Below the pieces are notes generated by a model. It searched no databases, had not been told where the DNA came from, and saw nothing but the letters and a program-made list of their open reading frames with translations. A stretch of DNA of 64,000 bases, from assembly GCA_023415655.1 (NCBI GenBank), contig JAEZKD010000207.1:27789-91788 (forward strand). Direction: 5' to 3'. Shown here in pieces: positions 9,583-18,195 of this stretch (positions are counted from its first letter, which is position 1; every line of letters begins with the position of its first letter). Origin of the DNA: Bacillota bacterium. GTDB taxonomy: Bacteria > Bacillota > Clostridia > Lachnospirales > Lachnospiraceae. A program made the translations under genes and the position numbers.

Positions 9583-10128
9583 TGTAACAAAGGTAGGTTC
9601 ATGCTGAACATAAGGAAGGAACTTCTCTAATAAATCACTTACTTTGATCTTGAGACTTGAGGTATTGATGCAAGGATGGCATCCAATATACTCTTGATGC
9701 AATAGGTCACGATCGATGAGAAGCTCCACCTTATGTTGGTGATCGTTCATAAGCCCAAGAACAGTTACAGAACCAGGAGTTAAGTTAAGAAATTTTTCCA
9801 TATAGGCTTCGTTTGCAAAGGAAAGGCGTGGGGAATTGATTTGTTTGGACACTTCTGCGGTTCTGAATTTCTTATTACCAAGCATCATTAAAAGATAGAA
9901 TTTGGTTTTTTGTGTATTACATAAGAATAGATTCTTACATATCTCAATCTCAAACATTTCCTCTACCTTTTGACAAGCTTCAATGGTCGCAGTTACCCCA
10001 TGGTCTAGGCGGACATATGGGATATTTAATTGCTCGAGTATAGAGTAGGTTTTCATCTCTTTTTCAAGTCTTCCTTCACTGGTTGGTGCAGTGGTATAAA
10101 AGGTTGGATCGATAAAAAGCTCTTGCAT
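9568..10128 (-). CDS. ProX/PrdX-type aminoacyl-tRNA deacylase (YbaK fold)
   Basis: A 186-aa single-domain member of the YbaK/ProRS-INS superfamily that hydrolyses mischarged Ala-tRNA(Pro) or a similar product in trans. Family marks include the conserved lysine stretch CKNLFLCNTQKTKFYLLMML, LSFANEAYMEKFLNLTPGSVTVLGL and LLIDRDLL with the IGCHP segment near the C-terminus. An ATG at 10137 directly abuts AAAGG and is therefore too close; the ATG at 10128 has the right spacing. The 3' end overlaps the convergent ABC ATPase gene by 15 bases. The exact substrate tRNA is not shown by sequence. Confidence 0.8.
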   Translation of the reverse strand: MQELFIDPTFYTTAPTSEGRLEKEMKTYSILEQLNIPYVRLDHGVTATIEACQKVEEMFEIEICKNLFLCNTQKTKFYLLMMLGNKKFRTAEVSKQINSPRLSFANEAYMEKFLNLTPGSVTVLGLMNDHQHKVELLIDRDLLHQEYIGCHPCINTSSLKIKVSDLLEKFLPYVQHEPTFVTLSNE

Positions 10129-10490
10129 ATTACTCATCCTTTCAATTATAGTTTCATATTTTCTAAGTTTTTGATGAAGGTCTTTCTTTTATGTATGAAT
10201 GAAGAATCACAATCGTATTCATAAAAGCTCCTCAAAAGACTTATTTCTCTTATCTATGGTAGTATTATACCTGAAATCTTCTTGAAATCCATCCCTTTCT
10301 TTTCTGACTTTTTATTATCAATACTATCACTTCTTTCTCATCCAAAATTAATTTACATACCTTGAACTTTCCATAATAATCGTGTACCATAGAATTTATT
10401 GGTTGTCTTTATGGTTATCCTTGGATGACTGGGAGAAGATTGGAATTATTATTTGGTATAAAACCTTATTTACATAGGAGAGGGTAAATT
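10129..10490. other. Divergent intergenic region, no gene seen
   Basis: About 360 AT-rich bases between two outward-reading genes. On the minus strand a TATAAT (10264-10269) could serve the deacylase gene, but no good -35 is placed upstream of it. On the plus strand TTGAAC (10362-10367), 17 bases and TACCAT (10385-10390) is a weak candidate for the exporter genes; a TATAAA at 10457-10462 lacks a -35. I see no coding frame with a binding site. Confidence 0.4.
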
Positions 10491-12356
10491 ATGATTTGGA
10501 AATATTTATGGAAGTATCGTTTCCGATATCTATTAGGATTGATTACTTTATTTGTAGTTGATTTACTTGGATTATTAATACCGGAGTACACAGGAAGAAT
10601 TACCGATGGTTTAAATCAGGGAACATTAGATTCTCAAGGAATTCTTCGTATCATTGGATTGATACTCTTGGTAGGAAGTAGTATGGCAATTGGTAGATTC
10701 TTATGGCGTTATTTCATCTTTGGTTCAGCTCGGCATATTGAGCATGAACTGCGAAACGATATGTTTGAACATCTTTCGAAATTATCGATGAGATACTATA
10801 ATGAGAATAAAACTGGGGATTTGATGGCGCATTTTACAAGTGATTTGAATGCCATTCGTATGTCAATTGGACCTGCAGTTATAACGAGCTTTGATGCAGT
10901 GATTATGACTATTATGGTTGTCATTAAAATGATTCTTTTTGTAGATTTCAAGTTGACACTCGTTGCTTGCATCCCAATGGCATTTATCTTATGTGGTGGA
11001 ATTCTGTACGGTCAGAAAATTGAAAAAAGATTTATAGAAAAGCAAAAGGCATTCGCAGATATGACTGACCAAGTGCAAGAGAGCATCTCAGGAATTCGCG
11101 TAATTAAAGCCTTTGTGCAGGAGCAAAAAGAAGTAATTGCTTTTGCAGTTGCCAATAAAAATAATAAAGATAAAAATCTTCGTGTTGTTAAACTACAAGC
11201 AATTATGATGCCATTACTAGATTTCATGATTGGTCTTTCTAGTGTTGCTGCAATCATATATGGAGGGAAGCTCGTTCTTAATGGAGCGATTACACCTGGC
11301 CGTTTTGTAGCGTTCAATCAGTATATTCTAATGCTAGTATGGCCAATGCTTGCAGCAGGTGATAGCATTACCTTTATTTCTCAAGGTTTAGCTGCAATGA
11401 GACGTATTGAAAAGATCTTTAAGGAACAGCCAGAGATAACGGATACAATCAATGTCAATCCGAGCTTAGATCACTTAAATGGTGAAATAGAACTATCTCA
11501 TCTCACTTTTTCTTATCAGCAGGAGGGAAAAGGTACGAATGTTCTATCTGGCCTTTCAGTTAAGGTACCTGCTGGTTCTACGCTTGCGATTCTTGGCCCA
11601 ACAGGTAGTGGAAAGACTACAATTGCTAACTTATTGCTTCGTATGTATGACGTAAAGGATGGCATGATTTTGATGGATGGGAGAGACATTAAGGAATATC
11701 CACTCCATGTGCTAAGAGAACAGATTGCTTATGTGCCACAAGATAATTTCTTATTTTCTGACACCATTCAATCCAATATTGCATTTGGGGTAAGAAACGT
11801 AAAGGATATTCCATATACAAAGAAAAAATATCATCTGTTCCCAACGAAGAAAGAGTTATTGGAAGCACATATTGATAATGATTTTAGTCATAGAGAGAAC
11901 CTTGTAGATCAGGTTTATAATGATTTAGAAGCCGTACAGGAGGCAGCGAAGGAAGCTTGTATTCATGATAATATTATGGAATTTACACGTCAGTATGCGA
12001 CAATTGTCGGAGAACGCGGAGTTACCGTTTCAGGGGGACAAAAGCAACGTAGCTCGATTGCAAGAGCCTTGATGAAGGATGCACCAATACTTATCCTAGA
12101 TGATGCTCTTTCAGCAGTCGATACGAATACGGAGGAACAGATTCTAAAGAATCTAAAAAATAATCGTAACGGCAAAACAACAATTATGATAGCACACCGT
12201 ATTTCGACAGTTCAGAATGCAGATTATATTCTTGTTTTGGAAGAAGGAAAGCGGATAGAGTATGGTACCCATGATGATTTGATGGCTCTCGGTGGACATT
12301 ATGCCAAACTGTTTGAGAGACAACAGTTAGAAAAACAATTAGAGAATCAAGAATAG
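10491..12356 (+). CDS. Heterodimeric ABC exporter subunit with degenerate catalytic site
   Basis: A 621-aa half-transporter: six membrane helices in the first about 320 residues, then an ATPase domain. Walker A is GPTGSGKTT (369-377) and the signature is VSGGQ (513-517). In Walker B (ILILDD) the catalytic glutamate is replaced by Asp538. An extra segment of about 50 residues lies between the Q-loop and the signature (about 440-490). Loss of the glutamate in one subunit is typical of BmrC/LmrC/TM287-type partners. The partner follows 9 bases downstream. Likely role is drug or lipid export; substrate unknown. Start ATG follows AGGAGAGGG. Confidence 0.88.
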   Translation: MIWKYLWKYRFRYLLGLITLFVVDLLGLLIPEYTGRITDGLNQGTLDSQGILRIIGLILLVGSSMAIGRFLWRYFIFGSARHIEHELRNDMFEHLSKLSMRYYNENKTGDLMAHFTSDLNAIRMSIGPAVITSFDAVIMTIMVVIKMILFVDFKLTLVACIPMAFILCGGILYGQKIEKRFIEKQKAFADMTDQVQESISGIRVIKAFVQEQKEVIAFAVANKNNKDKNLRVVKLQAIMMPLLDFMIGLSSVAAIIYGGKLVLNGAITPGRFVAFNQYILMLVWPMLAAGDSITFISQGLAAMRRIEKIFKEQPEITDTINVNPSLDHLNGEIELSHLTFSYQQEGKGTNVLSGLSVKVPAGSTLAILGPTGSGKTTIANLLLRMYDVKDGMILMDGRDIKEYPLHVLREQIAYVPQDNFLFSDTIQSNIAFGVRNVKDIPYTKKKYHLFPTKKELLEAHIDNDFSHRENLVDQVYNDLEAVQEAAKEACIHDNIMEFTRQYATIVGERGVTVSGGQKQRSSIARALMKDAPILILDDALSAVDTNTEEQILKNLKNNRNGKTTIMIAHRISTVQNADYILVLEEGKRIEYGTHDDLMALGGHYAKLFERQQLEKQLENQE

Positions 12357-12365
12357 GAGGACCTC

Positions 12366-14132
12366 ATGAGTCGTAAGGAAATTGAATATGAAAAATCCAT
12401 TCATGGAAGTGTCTTTCTTAGATTAATGAAATATGCAGTTCCATACCTTGGATGGTTTTTACTTGCATTTGTTTTAGTGTTAGCGATTACAGGGTTTGAA
12501 TTATTGCGTCCGGCATTGCTAGGAAAAGCAATCGATTTGTTTGCCCAAAAGAGTGACTTTAGCGCAATTAAGAATACTGCAATCATCTATATCATAGTGT
12601 TAGCCGGAAGTTTTATATGTAATATGGCGCAGACATGGATTTTGCAGCTGACTGGTCAAAACATTATCTATAATATCAGACAAGAGGTATTTGAACATAT
12701 TCATAAGCTTTCATTACGCTTTTTTGATATTACACCAGTAGGTAAAATCGTAACTCGTGTCACGAATGACGTGGAAGCATTGCACGAGATGTTTGCTACG
12801 ATACTAGTTAAGCTCATAAAAAATATTGTTAAGATCGTTGGTCTTGCAATTGTAATGCTTGTAATTAATGTAAAGATTGCATTGTTTGCTTTTTTGGTGC
12901 TACCAGTTATCTTTGCGTTGACTTGGTGTTTTAAGAGGGTATCAAGAGCGACCTATCGTATTGCAAGAAGTAAAATTACTTCCCTAAATACCTATTTGTC
13001 CGAACATCTATCTGGTATGAAGTTGATTCAGATTTTTGCAAGAGAGAAAGAAAAGAATGCCGAGTTTCGAATGAAAAGTGAAGATTTATATTATGCAAAT
13101 AATCGTGAAATGATGGTATTTGCAATCTTTCGTCCACTGACTTATTTTCTTTCCATCATAGCTCTCATTATTATCATTAGCACTGGTAGTGATTCAGTGT
13201 TAAAAGGTATAATCTCGGTCGGTACGTTATATACCCTAATTCAGTACATCTCTTCTTTCTTTGAGCCAATCCAAGAGCTAGCCGAGCAATTTGGTACACT
13301 GCAGTCAGCGATGGCATCAGCAGAAAAGATATTTACGATTCTCGATGAAGAAATTGTAGTAAAGGACCCAATCAATCCAGTTCAGATGGATGAGATTCAG
13401 GGGAAGATTGAATTTGAGCATGTCTGGTTTGCCTATGAAGGAGAAAACTGGATTCTAAAGGATGTTAGCTTTGTTATGGAACCAGGACAAAGCATTGCCT
13501 TTGTGGGAGCAACCGGTGCAGGAAAATCATCGATTTTAAATCTGATTGGACGTTATTATGACATTCAACGAGGACGCATCTTAATTGATGGTGTGGATAT
13601 CAAAGAGATTGACTTAGCAACCTTAAGAGGTGCCATTGGACAAGTTCAGCAGGATGTCTTCTTATTCACTGGAGATGTGAAAGGGAATATTCGTTTAAAA
13701 AATGATACAATTTCAGAGGAAGAGATTGAAAAAGCTGCAGAGTATGTCAATGCAGCACCATTTATTCGACAGCTAGAGCATGGATTTTTAGAGCCTGTTA
13801 CAGAACGAGGTGCTACCTTCTCCGCTGGTCAACGACAGTTACTGTCCTTTGCAAGAACGCTTGCTTATGATCCTAAGATACTTGTGATGGATGAAGCAAC
13901 TGCTAATATTGATACAGAGACAGAAGGCCTTATACAAGAAGCACTCTCTACCTTAATGCGTGGTAGAACAACAATTATGGTAGCACACCGTCTATCAACC
14001 ATACAGCATGCGGATCAAATTATTGTTATGCACAAAGGAGAGCTTCGAGAGAAGGGAAGCCATCAACAGTTACTAAACTTGAATGGAATTTATAAAAAGT
14101 TATATCAGTTACAGTTAGAAGGAGAACGATGA
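12366..14132 (+). CDS. Heterodimeric ABC exporter subunit with canonical Walker B
   Basis: A 588-aa partner of the preceding protein, with six membrane helices and one ATPase domain. Walker A is GATGAGKSS and Walker B is ILVMDEATANID with the catalytic Glu510. The signature is FSAGQ (485-489) rather than LSGGQ. With the Glu-to-Asp change in the partner, one composite ATP site (partner Walker motifs plus this signature) is degenerate and the other is complete, as in BmrCD and TM287/288. The ATG at 12366 follows AGGAGGA. The gene is in one operon with its partner and the acetyltransferase that overlaps its stop codon. Confidence 0.88.
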   Translation: MSRKEIEYEKSIHGSVFLRLMKYAVPYLGWFLLAFVLVLAITGFELLRPALLGKAIDLFAQKSDFSAIKNTAIIYIIVLAGSFICNMAQTWILQLTGQNIIYNIRQEVFEHIHKLSLRFFDITPVGKIVTRVTNDVEALHEMFATILVKLIKNIVKIVGLAIVMLVINVKIALFAFLVLPVIFALTWCFKRVSRATYRIARSKITSLNTYLSEHLSGMKLIQIFAREKEKNAEFRMKSEDLYYANNREMMVFAIFRPLTYFLSIIALIIIISTGSDSVLKGIISVGTLYTLIQYISSFFEPIQELAEQFGTLQSAMASAEKIFTILDEEIVVKDPINPVQMDEIQGKIEFEHVWFAYEGENWILKDVSFVMEPGQSIAFVGATGAGKSSILNLIGRYYDIQRGRILIDGVDIKEIDLATLRGAIGQVQQDVFLFTGDVKGNIRLKNDTISEEEIEKAAEYVNAAPFIRQLEHGFLEPVTERGATFSAGQRQLLSFARTLAYDPKILVMDEATANIDTETEGLIQEALSTLMRGRTTIMVAHRLSTIQHADQIIVMHKGELREKGSHQQLLNLNGIYKKLYQLQLEGER

Positions 14133-14710
14133 TGTTAGAAGTCAAACGATTAAAGAAAGAGTTTGTGGCTGAGATTTATCAGCAACATTTAATCAATGAT
14201 TTCATACCAGAAGAGCTGAAACCATTAGAGACTATACAACGATTAATGGATCAGGAGTTGTACTGGTGCTATGGCTTATACGATGAGGGCGTGTTTGTAG
14301 CATATGCTTTCTTTGTAAGAGCAACGAATCATTCGCAGATCTTAATTGACTATTTTGCTGTTTGTAGCGGAAATCGAAATAAAGGCTATGGTGGATTATT
14401 TTTAGGTTTATTACAACAGGAGTTATCGGATGTCACTAGTATTCTCTTTGAAGTTGAAAGTGGTGCTCATGCGAAAGAAAAAGAACAGCAAATGATTTGT
14501 CAGAAACGTTTGGCCTTCTATCGTAACAAAGGATTAAAGGATACTAAGTTCCATGTAGATTTGTTTGGAATTGATATGAAGGTTTTGTATCTTATGGTAC
14601 AAAGAGAACCAACAGAGGTTGAAATTTCAGAGGCATTGGATGCAATATACGATGTTTTATTTGGAACAAAGATTCATCAAAAGTATGTCATTGTTACCAA
14701 AGAGGAGTAG
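14129..14710 (+). CDS. GNAT-family N-acetyltransferase-like protein
   Basis: A 193-aa cytosolic protein. The segment IDYFAVCSGNRNKGYGGLFLGLL (about residues 71-93) has the acetyl-CoA-binding motif A of the GNAT fold, with RNKGYG as the pyrophosphate loop. The flanking strand layout and FYRNKGL at about 130-136 also fit the fold. The start overlaps the exporter stop as ATGATG, so translation is coupled. Substrate is unknown; in this context it may modify the compound being exported, which is inference. Confidence 0.65.
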   Translation: MMLEVKRLKKEFVAEIYQQHLINDFIPEELKPLETIQRLMDQELYWCYGLYDEGVFVAYAFFVRATNHSQILIDYFAVCSGNRNKGYGGLFLGLLQQELSDVTSILFEVESGAHAKEKEQQMICQKRLAFYRNKGLKDTKFHVDLFGIDMKVLYLMVQREPTEVEISEALDAIYDVLFGTKIHQKYVIVTKEE

Positions 14711-14797
14711 TAGTCCTTGCGTTGTAAAAACTGATTGAAGATGGAAACGGGTGCTAGTATTGTCAAAAAAATAAGTTTAAGAAATAAGAAATATGTA

Positions 14798-14826
14798 TTG
14801 ACAATGCAGATGATTCGTATTACAAT
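14798..14826 (+). promoter_or_regulatory. Sigma-A promoter of the infC-rpmI-rplT operon
   Basis: Perfect TTGACA (14798-14803), 17 bases, TACAAT (14821-14826). One of the strongest promoter matches in the window, as expected for ribosomal genes. Confidence 0.8.
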
Positions 14827-14832
14827 AAGAGA

Positions 14833-15062
14833 GCTGTGAACGTGAAAACACGTTACAGATAAAAGGAAGCAGAGTATCCACTCTCACCTGCAGCAGTCGT
14901 GCAAACAGGTTTTATTTTCTGAACAGATCAATGCAATGAATGATTGCAGTTGTTTATTAGATGATAAAGGTGGATAGCATGCTATTCGCCTTATTTTTAT
15001 TTTATGACAAGAGATGAAGTGAAGTCACTCATCTTGTTTCAATCCTATGGAGGTGCAGAACT
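14833..15062 (+). promoter_or_regulatory. L20-type autoregulatory leader with attenuator
   Basis: About 230 untranslated bases lie before infC. They contain several hairpins and, at 14967-14992, a strong stem (AAGGTGGATAGC with GCTATTCGCCTT) followed by a T-rich tail to about 15004, which is a premature terminator. A second hairpin follows at 15006-15038. In Firmicutes, free L20 binds such a leader and favours termination. Position, length and attenuator fit that model; I did not check a covariance model. Confidence 0.7.
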
Positions 15063-15569
15063 ATTAGCGAATTAATGATTAATGAGCAAATCAGAGACAG
15101 AGAGGTTCGTCTGATTGGAGAAGACGGAGAACAGCTTGGCATTATGTCAGCAAGAGATGCAATGAAGTTAGCGCAGGAAGCAAATTTAGATTTGGTAAAG
15201 ATTGCTCCAACTGCTAAACCACCTGTATGTAAAATCGTTGACTACGGTAAATACAGATATGAGCTTTCCCGTAAGGAAAAGGAAGCTAAGAAAAAGCAGA
15301 AGGTAACTGACGTTAAAGAAATCCGTTTATCCCCGAACATCGATGACAATGACTTGGCAACCAAGGCAAATCAAGCAAGAAAGTTCATCACCAAAGGAGA
15401 TAAGGTAAAAGTAACTCTTCGTTTCCGCGGTAGAGAAATGGCTCATATGTCAACAAGTAAGCAGATTCTTGATGATTTTTATAAAATCGTAGAAGACATT
15501 GCGGTTGTAGAAAAGCCAGCAAAGATGGAAGGCAGAAGCATGATTATGTTTTTGCAAGAAAAACGATAA
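15063..15569 (+). CDS. infC: Translation initiation factor IF-3, AUU start
   Basis: A 168-aa IF-3 that binds the 30S subunit and proofreads initiator tRNA and start codons. The N-domain starts INEQIRDREVRLIGEDGEQLG; the C-domain includes EIRLSPNIDDNDL and VTLRFRGREMAH. The first ATG is at 15075, but GGAGGTG (15049-15055) lies 19 bases before it. An in-frame ATT at 15063 is 7 bases from that site and gives ISELMINEQ. AUU is the known start in Escherichia coli and Bacillus infC, where it lets IF-3 repress itself. I therefore choose 15063; a start at 15075 cannot be excluded. Confidence 0.85.
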   Translation: MSELMINEQIRDREVRLIGEDGEQLGIMSARDAMKLAQEANLDLVKIAPTAKPPVCKIVDYGKYRYELSRKEKEAKKKQKVTDVKEIRLSPNIDDNDLATKANQARKFITKGDKVKVTLRFRGREMAHMSTSKQILDDFYKIVEDIAVVEKPAKMEGRSMIMFLQEKR

Positions 15570-15672
15570 CAAACGATAGCACAATAGACGACCAACGAGT
15601 ACGAGCTATTGTCATTATAAAAAAATAAAGGTGAGTGCATCATACGCAAGCCGAATTTAAGGAGGAAATATC

Positions 15673-15870
15673 ATGCCGAAATTAAAGACAAGCAAAGCTG
15701 CTGCTAAGCGTTTTAAGGTAACCGGTACAGGTAAATTAAAGAGAATGAAGGCCGGAAAACAGCATATCTTGACTAAGAAGTCCCACAAGACAAAGAGAAA
15801 TCTTAGAAAAGCAACAATGATGGATCCAAGCAACGAAAAGAACATGAAGAAGATTTTACCATATCTCTAA
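15673..15870 (+). CDS. rpmI: 50S ribosomal protein L35
   Basis: A 65-aa, strongly basic protein, [20 protein letters not shown] onward, of the usual L35 length. AAGGAGGA precedes the ATG. It lies between infC and rplT in the conserved operon order. Confidence 0.97.
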   Translation: MPKLKTSKAAAKRFKVTGTGKLKRMKAGKQHILTKKSHKTKRNLRKATMMDPSNEKNMKKILPYL

Positions 15871-15897
15871 GATTGGGCAATAAGGAGGGAATAGACG

Positions 15898-16254
15898 ATG
15901 GCAAGAATTAAAGGCGGCTTAAACGCTAAAAAGAAACACAATAGAGTATTAAAGCTGGCAAAGGGTTACAGAGGTGCCAGAAGTAAACAATATAGAGTAG
16001 CAAAGCAGTCCGTTATGAGAGCTTTAACTTCCGCTTTCGCAGGACGTAAAGAGAGAAAGAGACAGTTCAGAACTTTATGGATTGCTCGTATCAATGCAGC
16101 TGCAAGATTAAATGGTCTTTCTTACAGCAAGTTCATGTATGGCTTAAAGTTAGCTGATGTTACTGTAAATAGAAAAATGTTAGCTGAATTAGCAGTAAAC
16201 GATGCTGAAGGCTTCAAGGCTTTAGTTGATGTTGCAAAGGCTAAGTTAGCTTAA
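15898..16254 (+). CDS. rplT: 50S ribosomal protein L20
   Basis: A 118-aa protein with the L20 hallmarks [19 protein letters not shown] and [19 protein letters not shown]20 starts 50S assembly on 23S rRNA and in Firmicutes represses its own operon through the infC leader. AAGGAGGG precedes the ATG. Confidence 0.97.
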   Translation: MARIKGGLNAKKKHNRVLKLAKGYRGARSKQYRVAKQSVMRALTSAFAGRKERKRQFRTLWIARINAAARLNGLSYSKFMYGLKLADVTVNRKMLAELAVNDAEGFKALVDVAKAKLA

Positions 16255-16266
16255 TATAAACGGATG

Positions 16267-16324
16267 AAAGTGGTTATTGCACAATTTTGATGTTAATCTA
16301 AATTGTGCAATGACCACTTTTTTT
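16267..16324 (+). terminator. Terminator of the infC operon
   Basis: A long stem pairs AAAGTGG-TATTGCACAATTT (from 16267) with AAATTGTGCAATGACCACTTT (ending 16320), followed by seven T. Confidence 0.9.
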
Positions 16325-16391
16325 AATGCATAGGAAGCTGCGTAAAAGCTGCGAAGCTCTTTGTTACATTGGTTTTTAATGGAATTCTAAC

Positions 16392-16420
16392 TTGCTAATT
16401 CACATAGTACAGCGTAAGAT
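16392..16420 (+). promoter_or_regulatory. Probable promoter of the LiaF-like gene pair
   Basis: TTGCTA (16392-16397), 17 bases, TAAGAT (16415-16420). Confidence 0.45.
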
Positions 16421-16506
16421 AGATACATAAGAAACAAAAAAACAAAAAACGGCGTTGGATTCTAATGGGATGAAAGGAAGGAATCGTCGAAATAAAAGGA
16501 GGATGT

Positions 16507-17178
16507 ATGAGAAACAGAGTATCAAATTGGCTCTGGGGGCTGTTTTGGATTTCACTTGGTGTAATTATTGCAGGGAATGCATTTCATTGGTGGGATATAA
16601 CCTTATTTTTCCCAGGATGGTGGACCTTATTTATCATTGTTCCGTGTGGAATTAGTATGATTAGCCATGGTTTTGGTAATTTTTCAAGCATAGGCTTAGC
16701 AGTTGGTATTTTATTATTGCTCAATTGTCAAGGGATTATTATTGATGAGAGGTTTCGTAAGCTATTGGTTCCAATGATACTTATCCTTATTGGAATTTGT
16801 ATGGTATTTCGTAATATAATTAATGATACCCGAAAGGTGAGCGTGACCTATGGGAAGGAAGATTGCCATGCGGCTACCTTTGCTGGGAATACCTTTGTAC
16901 ACCCAAATACTCAATTTAAGGGCAGTGAGTTAGACGCTATTTTTGGTAGTATGACACTGGATCTTCGTAGTGCCATTATCGATGAGAATGTTGTGATTCA
17001 TGCAACTGCTATTTTTGGTGGTATTGATATCTATATACCATCTAATGTGAAGGTGAAGGTTAGTTCTTCTTCCTTCTTTGGCGGAGTTAGTCATAAGTAT
17101 CGTAGGTCAGCAATGGAAGGTAGCCCAATTATCTATCTTAATGTTACTTGTATGTTTGGAGGTGTTGAACTCAAATGA
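16507..17178 (+). CDS. LiaF-like membrane protein
   Basis: A 223-aa protein with about four hydrophobic segments in residues 9-105 (WLWGLFWISLGVIIAGNAF, LFFPGWWTLFIIVP, GLAVGILLLL, LLVPMILILIGICMVF), then a C-terminal beta-rich domain with the repeated AIFGSMTLDL, AIFGGIDIYIP, SFFGGVSHKY and CMFGGVELK turns of LiaF/DUF2154. LiaF proteins restrain LiaSR cell-envelope stress systems, but no two-component genes are adjacent, so only the fold is assigned. AAAGGAGGATGT precedes the ATG. The stop overlaps the next start. Confidence 0.72.
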   Translation: MRNRVSNWLWGLFWISLGVIIAGNAFHWWDITLFFPGWWTLFIIVPCGISMISHGFGNFSSIGLAVGILLLLNCQGIIIDERFRKLLVPMILILIGICMVFRNIINDTRKVSVTYGKEDCHAATFAGNTFVHPNTQFKGSELDAIFGSMTLDLRSAIIDENVVIHATAIFGGIDIYIPSNVKVKVSSSSFFGGVSHKYRRSAMEGSPIIYLNVTCMFGGVELK

Positions 17179-18074
17179 ATCCAGCACAAAAGGTAATTAA
17201 GTATTTTGCAATGGCATTTGCAATTGCATTAATCGTTGGAATTATGACTGGTATCACAGCGGCGATTAGCGGAATTAATATGGGAATGTCGTGGAGATCA
17301 GATGTAGACTATGTTGATTTTACAAAGGAATTTGATACAGTAGAAAATCTGGATCTTGAAAATTATTCAGGTAGCCTTTATTTACGAGAGGGAAATGTAT
17401 CTAAGGTTACAGTGATTGCAAAGAGTGTTCCGGATACAACCATAGTTGAAATTAAAGGTGATCATACACTGACGATAGAGAATGAAGATGATGTTAGTTG
17501 GATTTTTCGAATCCTTGGAAATGATTATGAAGAAGATTCAGAGGTAGTAATCCTTGTTCCGGAAGGGTTTATAGTGAATAAGGCAGAGTTTGAAAACCAT
17601 TCGGGAGCGATGGAACTCACTGGCTTTACAGCTTCTGAATTACGGATAACTGGTGGATCAGGGAATATTACAGGAAGTGATATCTCTGCACATAGAACAA
17701 AGATTTCTACGGGTTCTGGAAGGTTTAAATTAGAACAGGTGAATTTAAGCAATGGTAGCCTTGACGGAGGTTCTGGCTCAATTAGTATCACAGATGCCAA
17801 TCTTTCTGATTTTGTATTCTCACCAGGCTCTGGATCTTTGAATGTGTCAGGAAGTCTGAGTGGAAAGAATAGCATTGATGGTGGTAGCGGTAGTATTACC
17901 TTTGAACTATTTAATTCGATGGAAAGCTATGATCTAGATTTGGATTCAGGCTCTGGATCTATTTGGATCAATGGGGAAGCTAGAAACGATAACGATTATC
18001 ATGGTACAGCAGTAGAGAATGAGCTAGATATTGATGGCGGTTCTGGGAAAGTAATTATTAACTTTGCAGACTAA
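17175..18074 (+). CDS. DUF4097-type beta-repeat envelope protein
   Basis: A 299-aa protein with one N-terminal membrane segment (about residues 10-34) and a predicted extracytoplasmic beta-solenoid. Seven turns carry a GSGS-like motif about every 20 residues: TGGSGNITG, STGSGRFKL, DGGSGSISI, SPGSGSLNV, DGGSGSITF, DSGSGSIWI, DGGSGKVII. This is the layout of the DUF4097 family, often encoded beside LiaF/PspC-type genes. The ATG overlaps the previous stop as ATGA, so the two are coupled. Molecular role is unknown. Confidence 0.72.
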   Translation: MNPAQKVIKYFAMAFAIALIVGIMTGITAAISGINMGMSWRSDVDYVDFTKEFDTVENLDLENYSGSLYLREGNVSKVTVIAKSVPDTTIVEIKGDHTLTIENEDDVSWIFRILGNDYEEDSEVVILVPEGFIVNKAEFENHSGAMELTGFTASELRITGGSGNITGSDISAHRTKISTGSGRFKLEQVNLSNGSLDGGSGSISITDANLSDFVFSPGSGSLNVSGSLSGKNSIDGGSGSITFELFNSMESYDLDLDSGSGSIWINGEARNDNDYHGTAVENELDIDGGSGKVIINFAD

Positions 18075-18079
18075 TAAAT

Positions 18080-18118
18080 AGGCTGTCTTGTCGAATCGTA
18101 AGATTGGCAAGGCAGCTT
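18080..18118 (+). terminator. Hairpin after the DUF4097 gene
   Basis: An 11-bp stem with G-U pairs (AGGCTGTCTTG with CAAGGCAGCTT). There is no T run after it, so it may be a weak terminator or an mRNA-end structure. Confidence 0.4.
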
Positions 18119-18145
18119 GTGTTATGTAAGCTGGCATGTTATAGT
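18117..18145 (+). promoter_or_regulatory. Possible promoter of the PatB/MalY gene
   Basis: TTGTGT (18117-18122), 17 bases, TATAGT (18140-18145) with a TG extension. The -35 overlaps the preceding hairpin. Confidence 0.4.
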
Positions 18146-18195
18146 TACTGAGTGGGAGTATATGAAAGAAACATGAACGAAGGAAGGAAATACAT

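Noticed and set aside
15075..15077. ATG at 15075 as the infC start
   Set aside because: It is 19 bases from the Shine-Dalgarno; the ATT at 15063 is 7 bases away and fits the known AUU start of infC.
16455..16655. 66-aa frame overlapping the LiaF-like gene start
   Set aside because: It runs in a different frame over the start of a well-supported gene and has no independent support.
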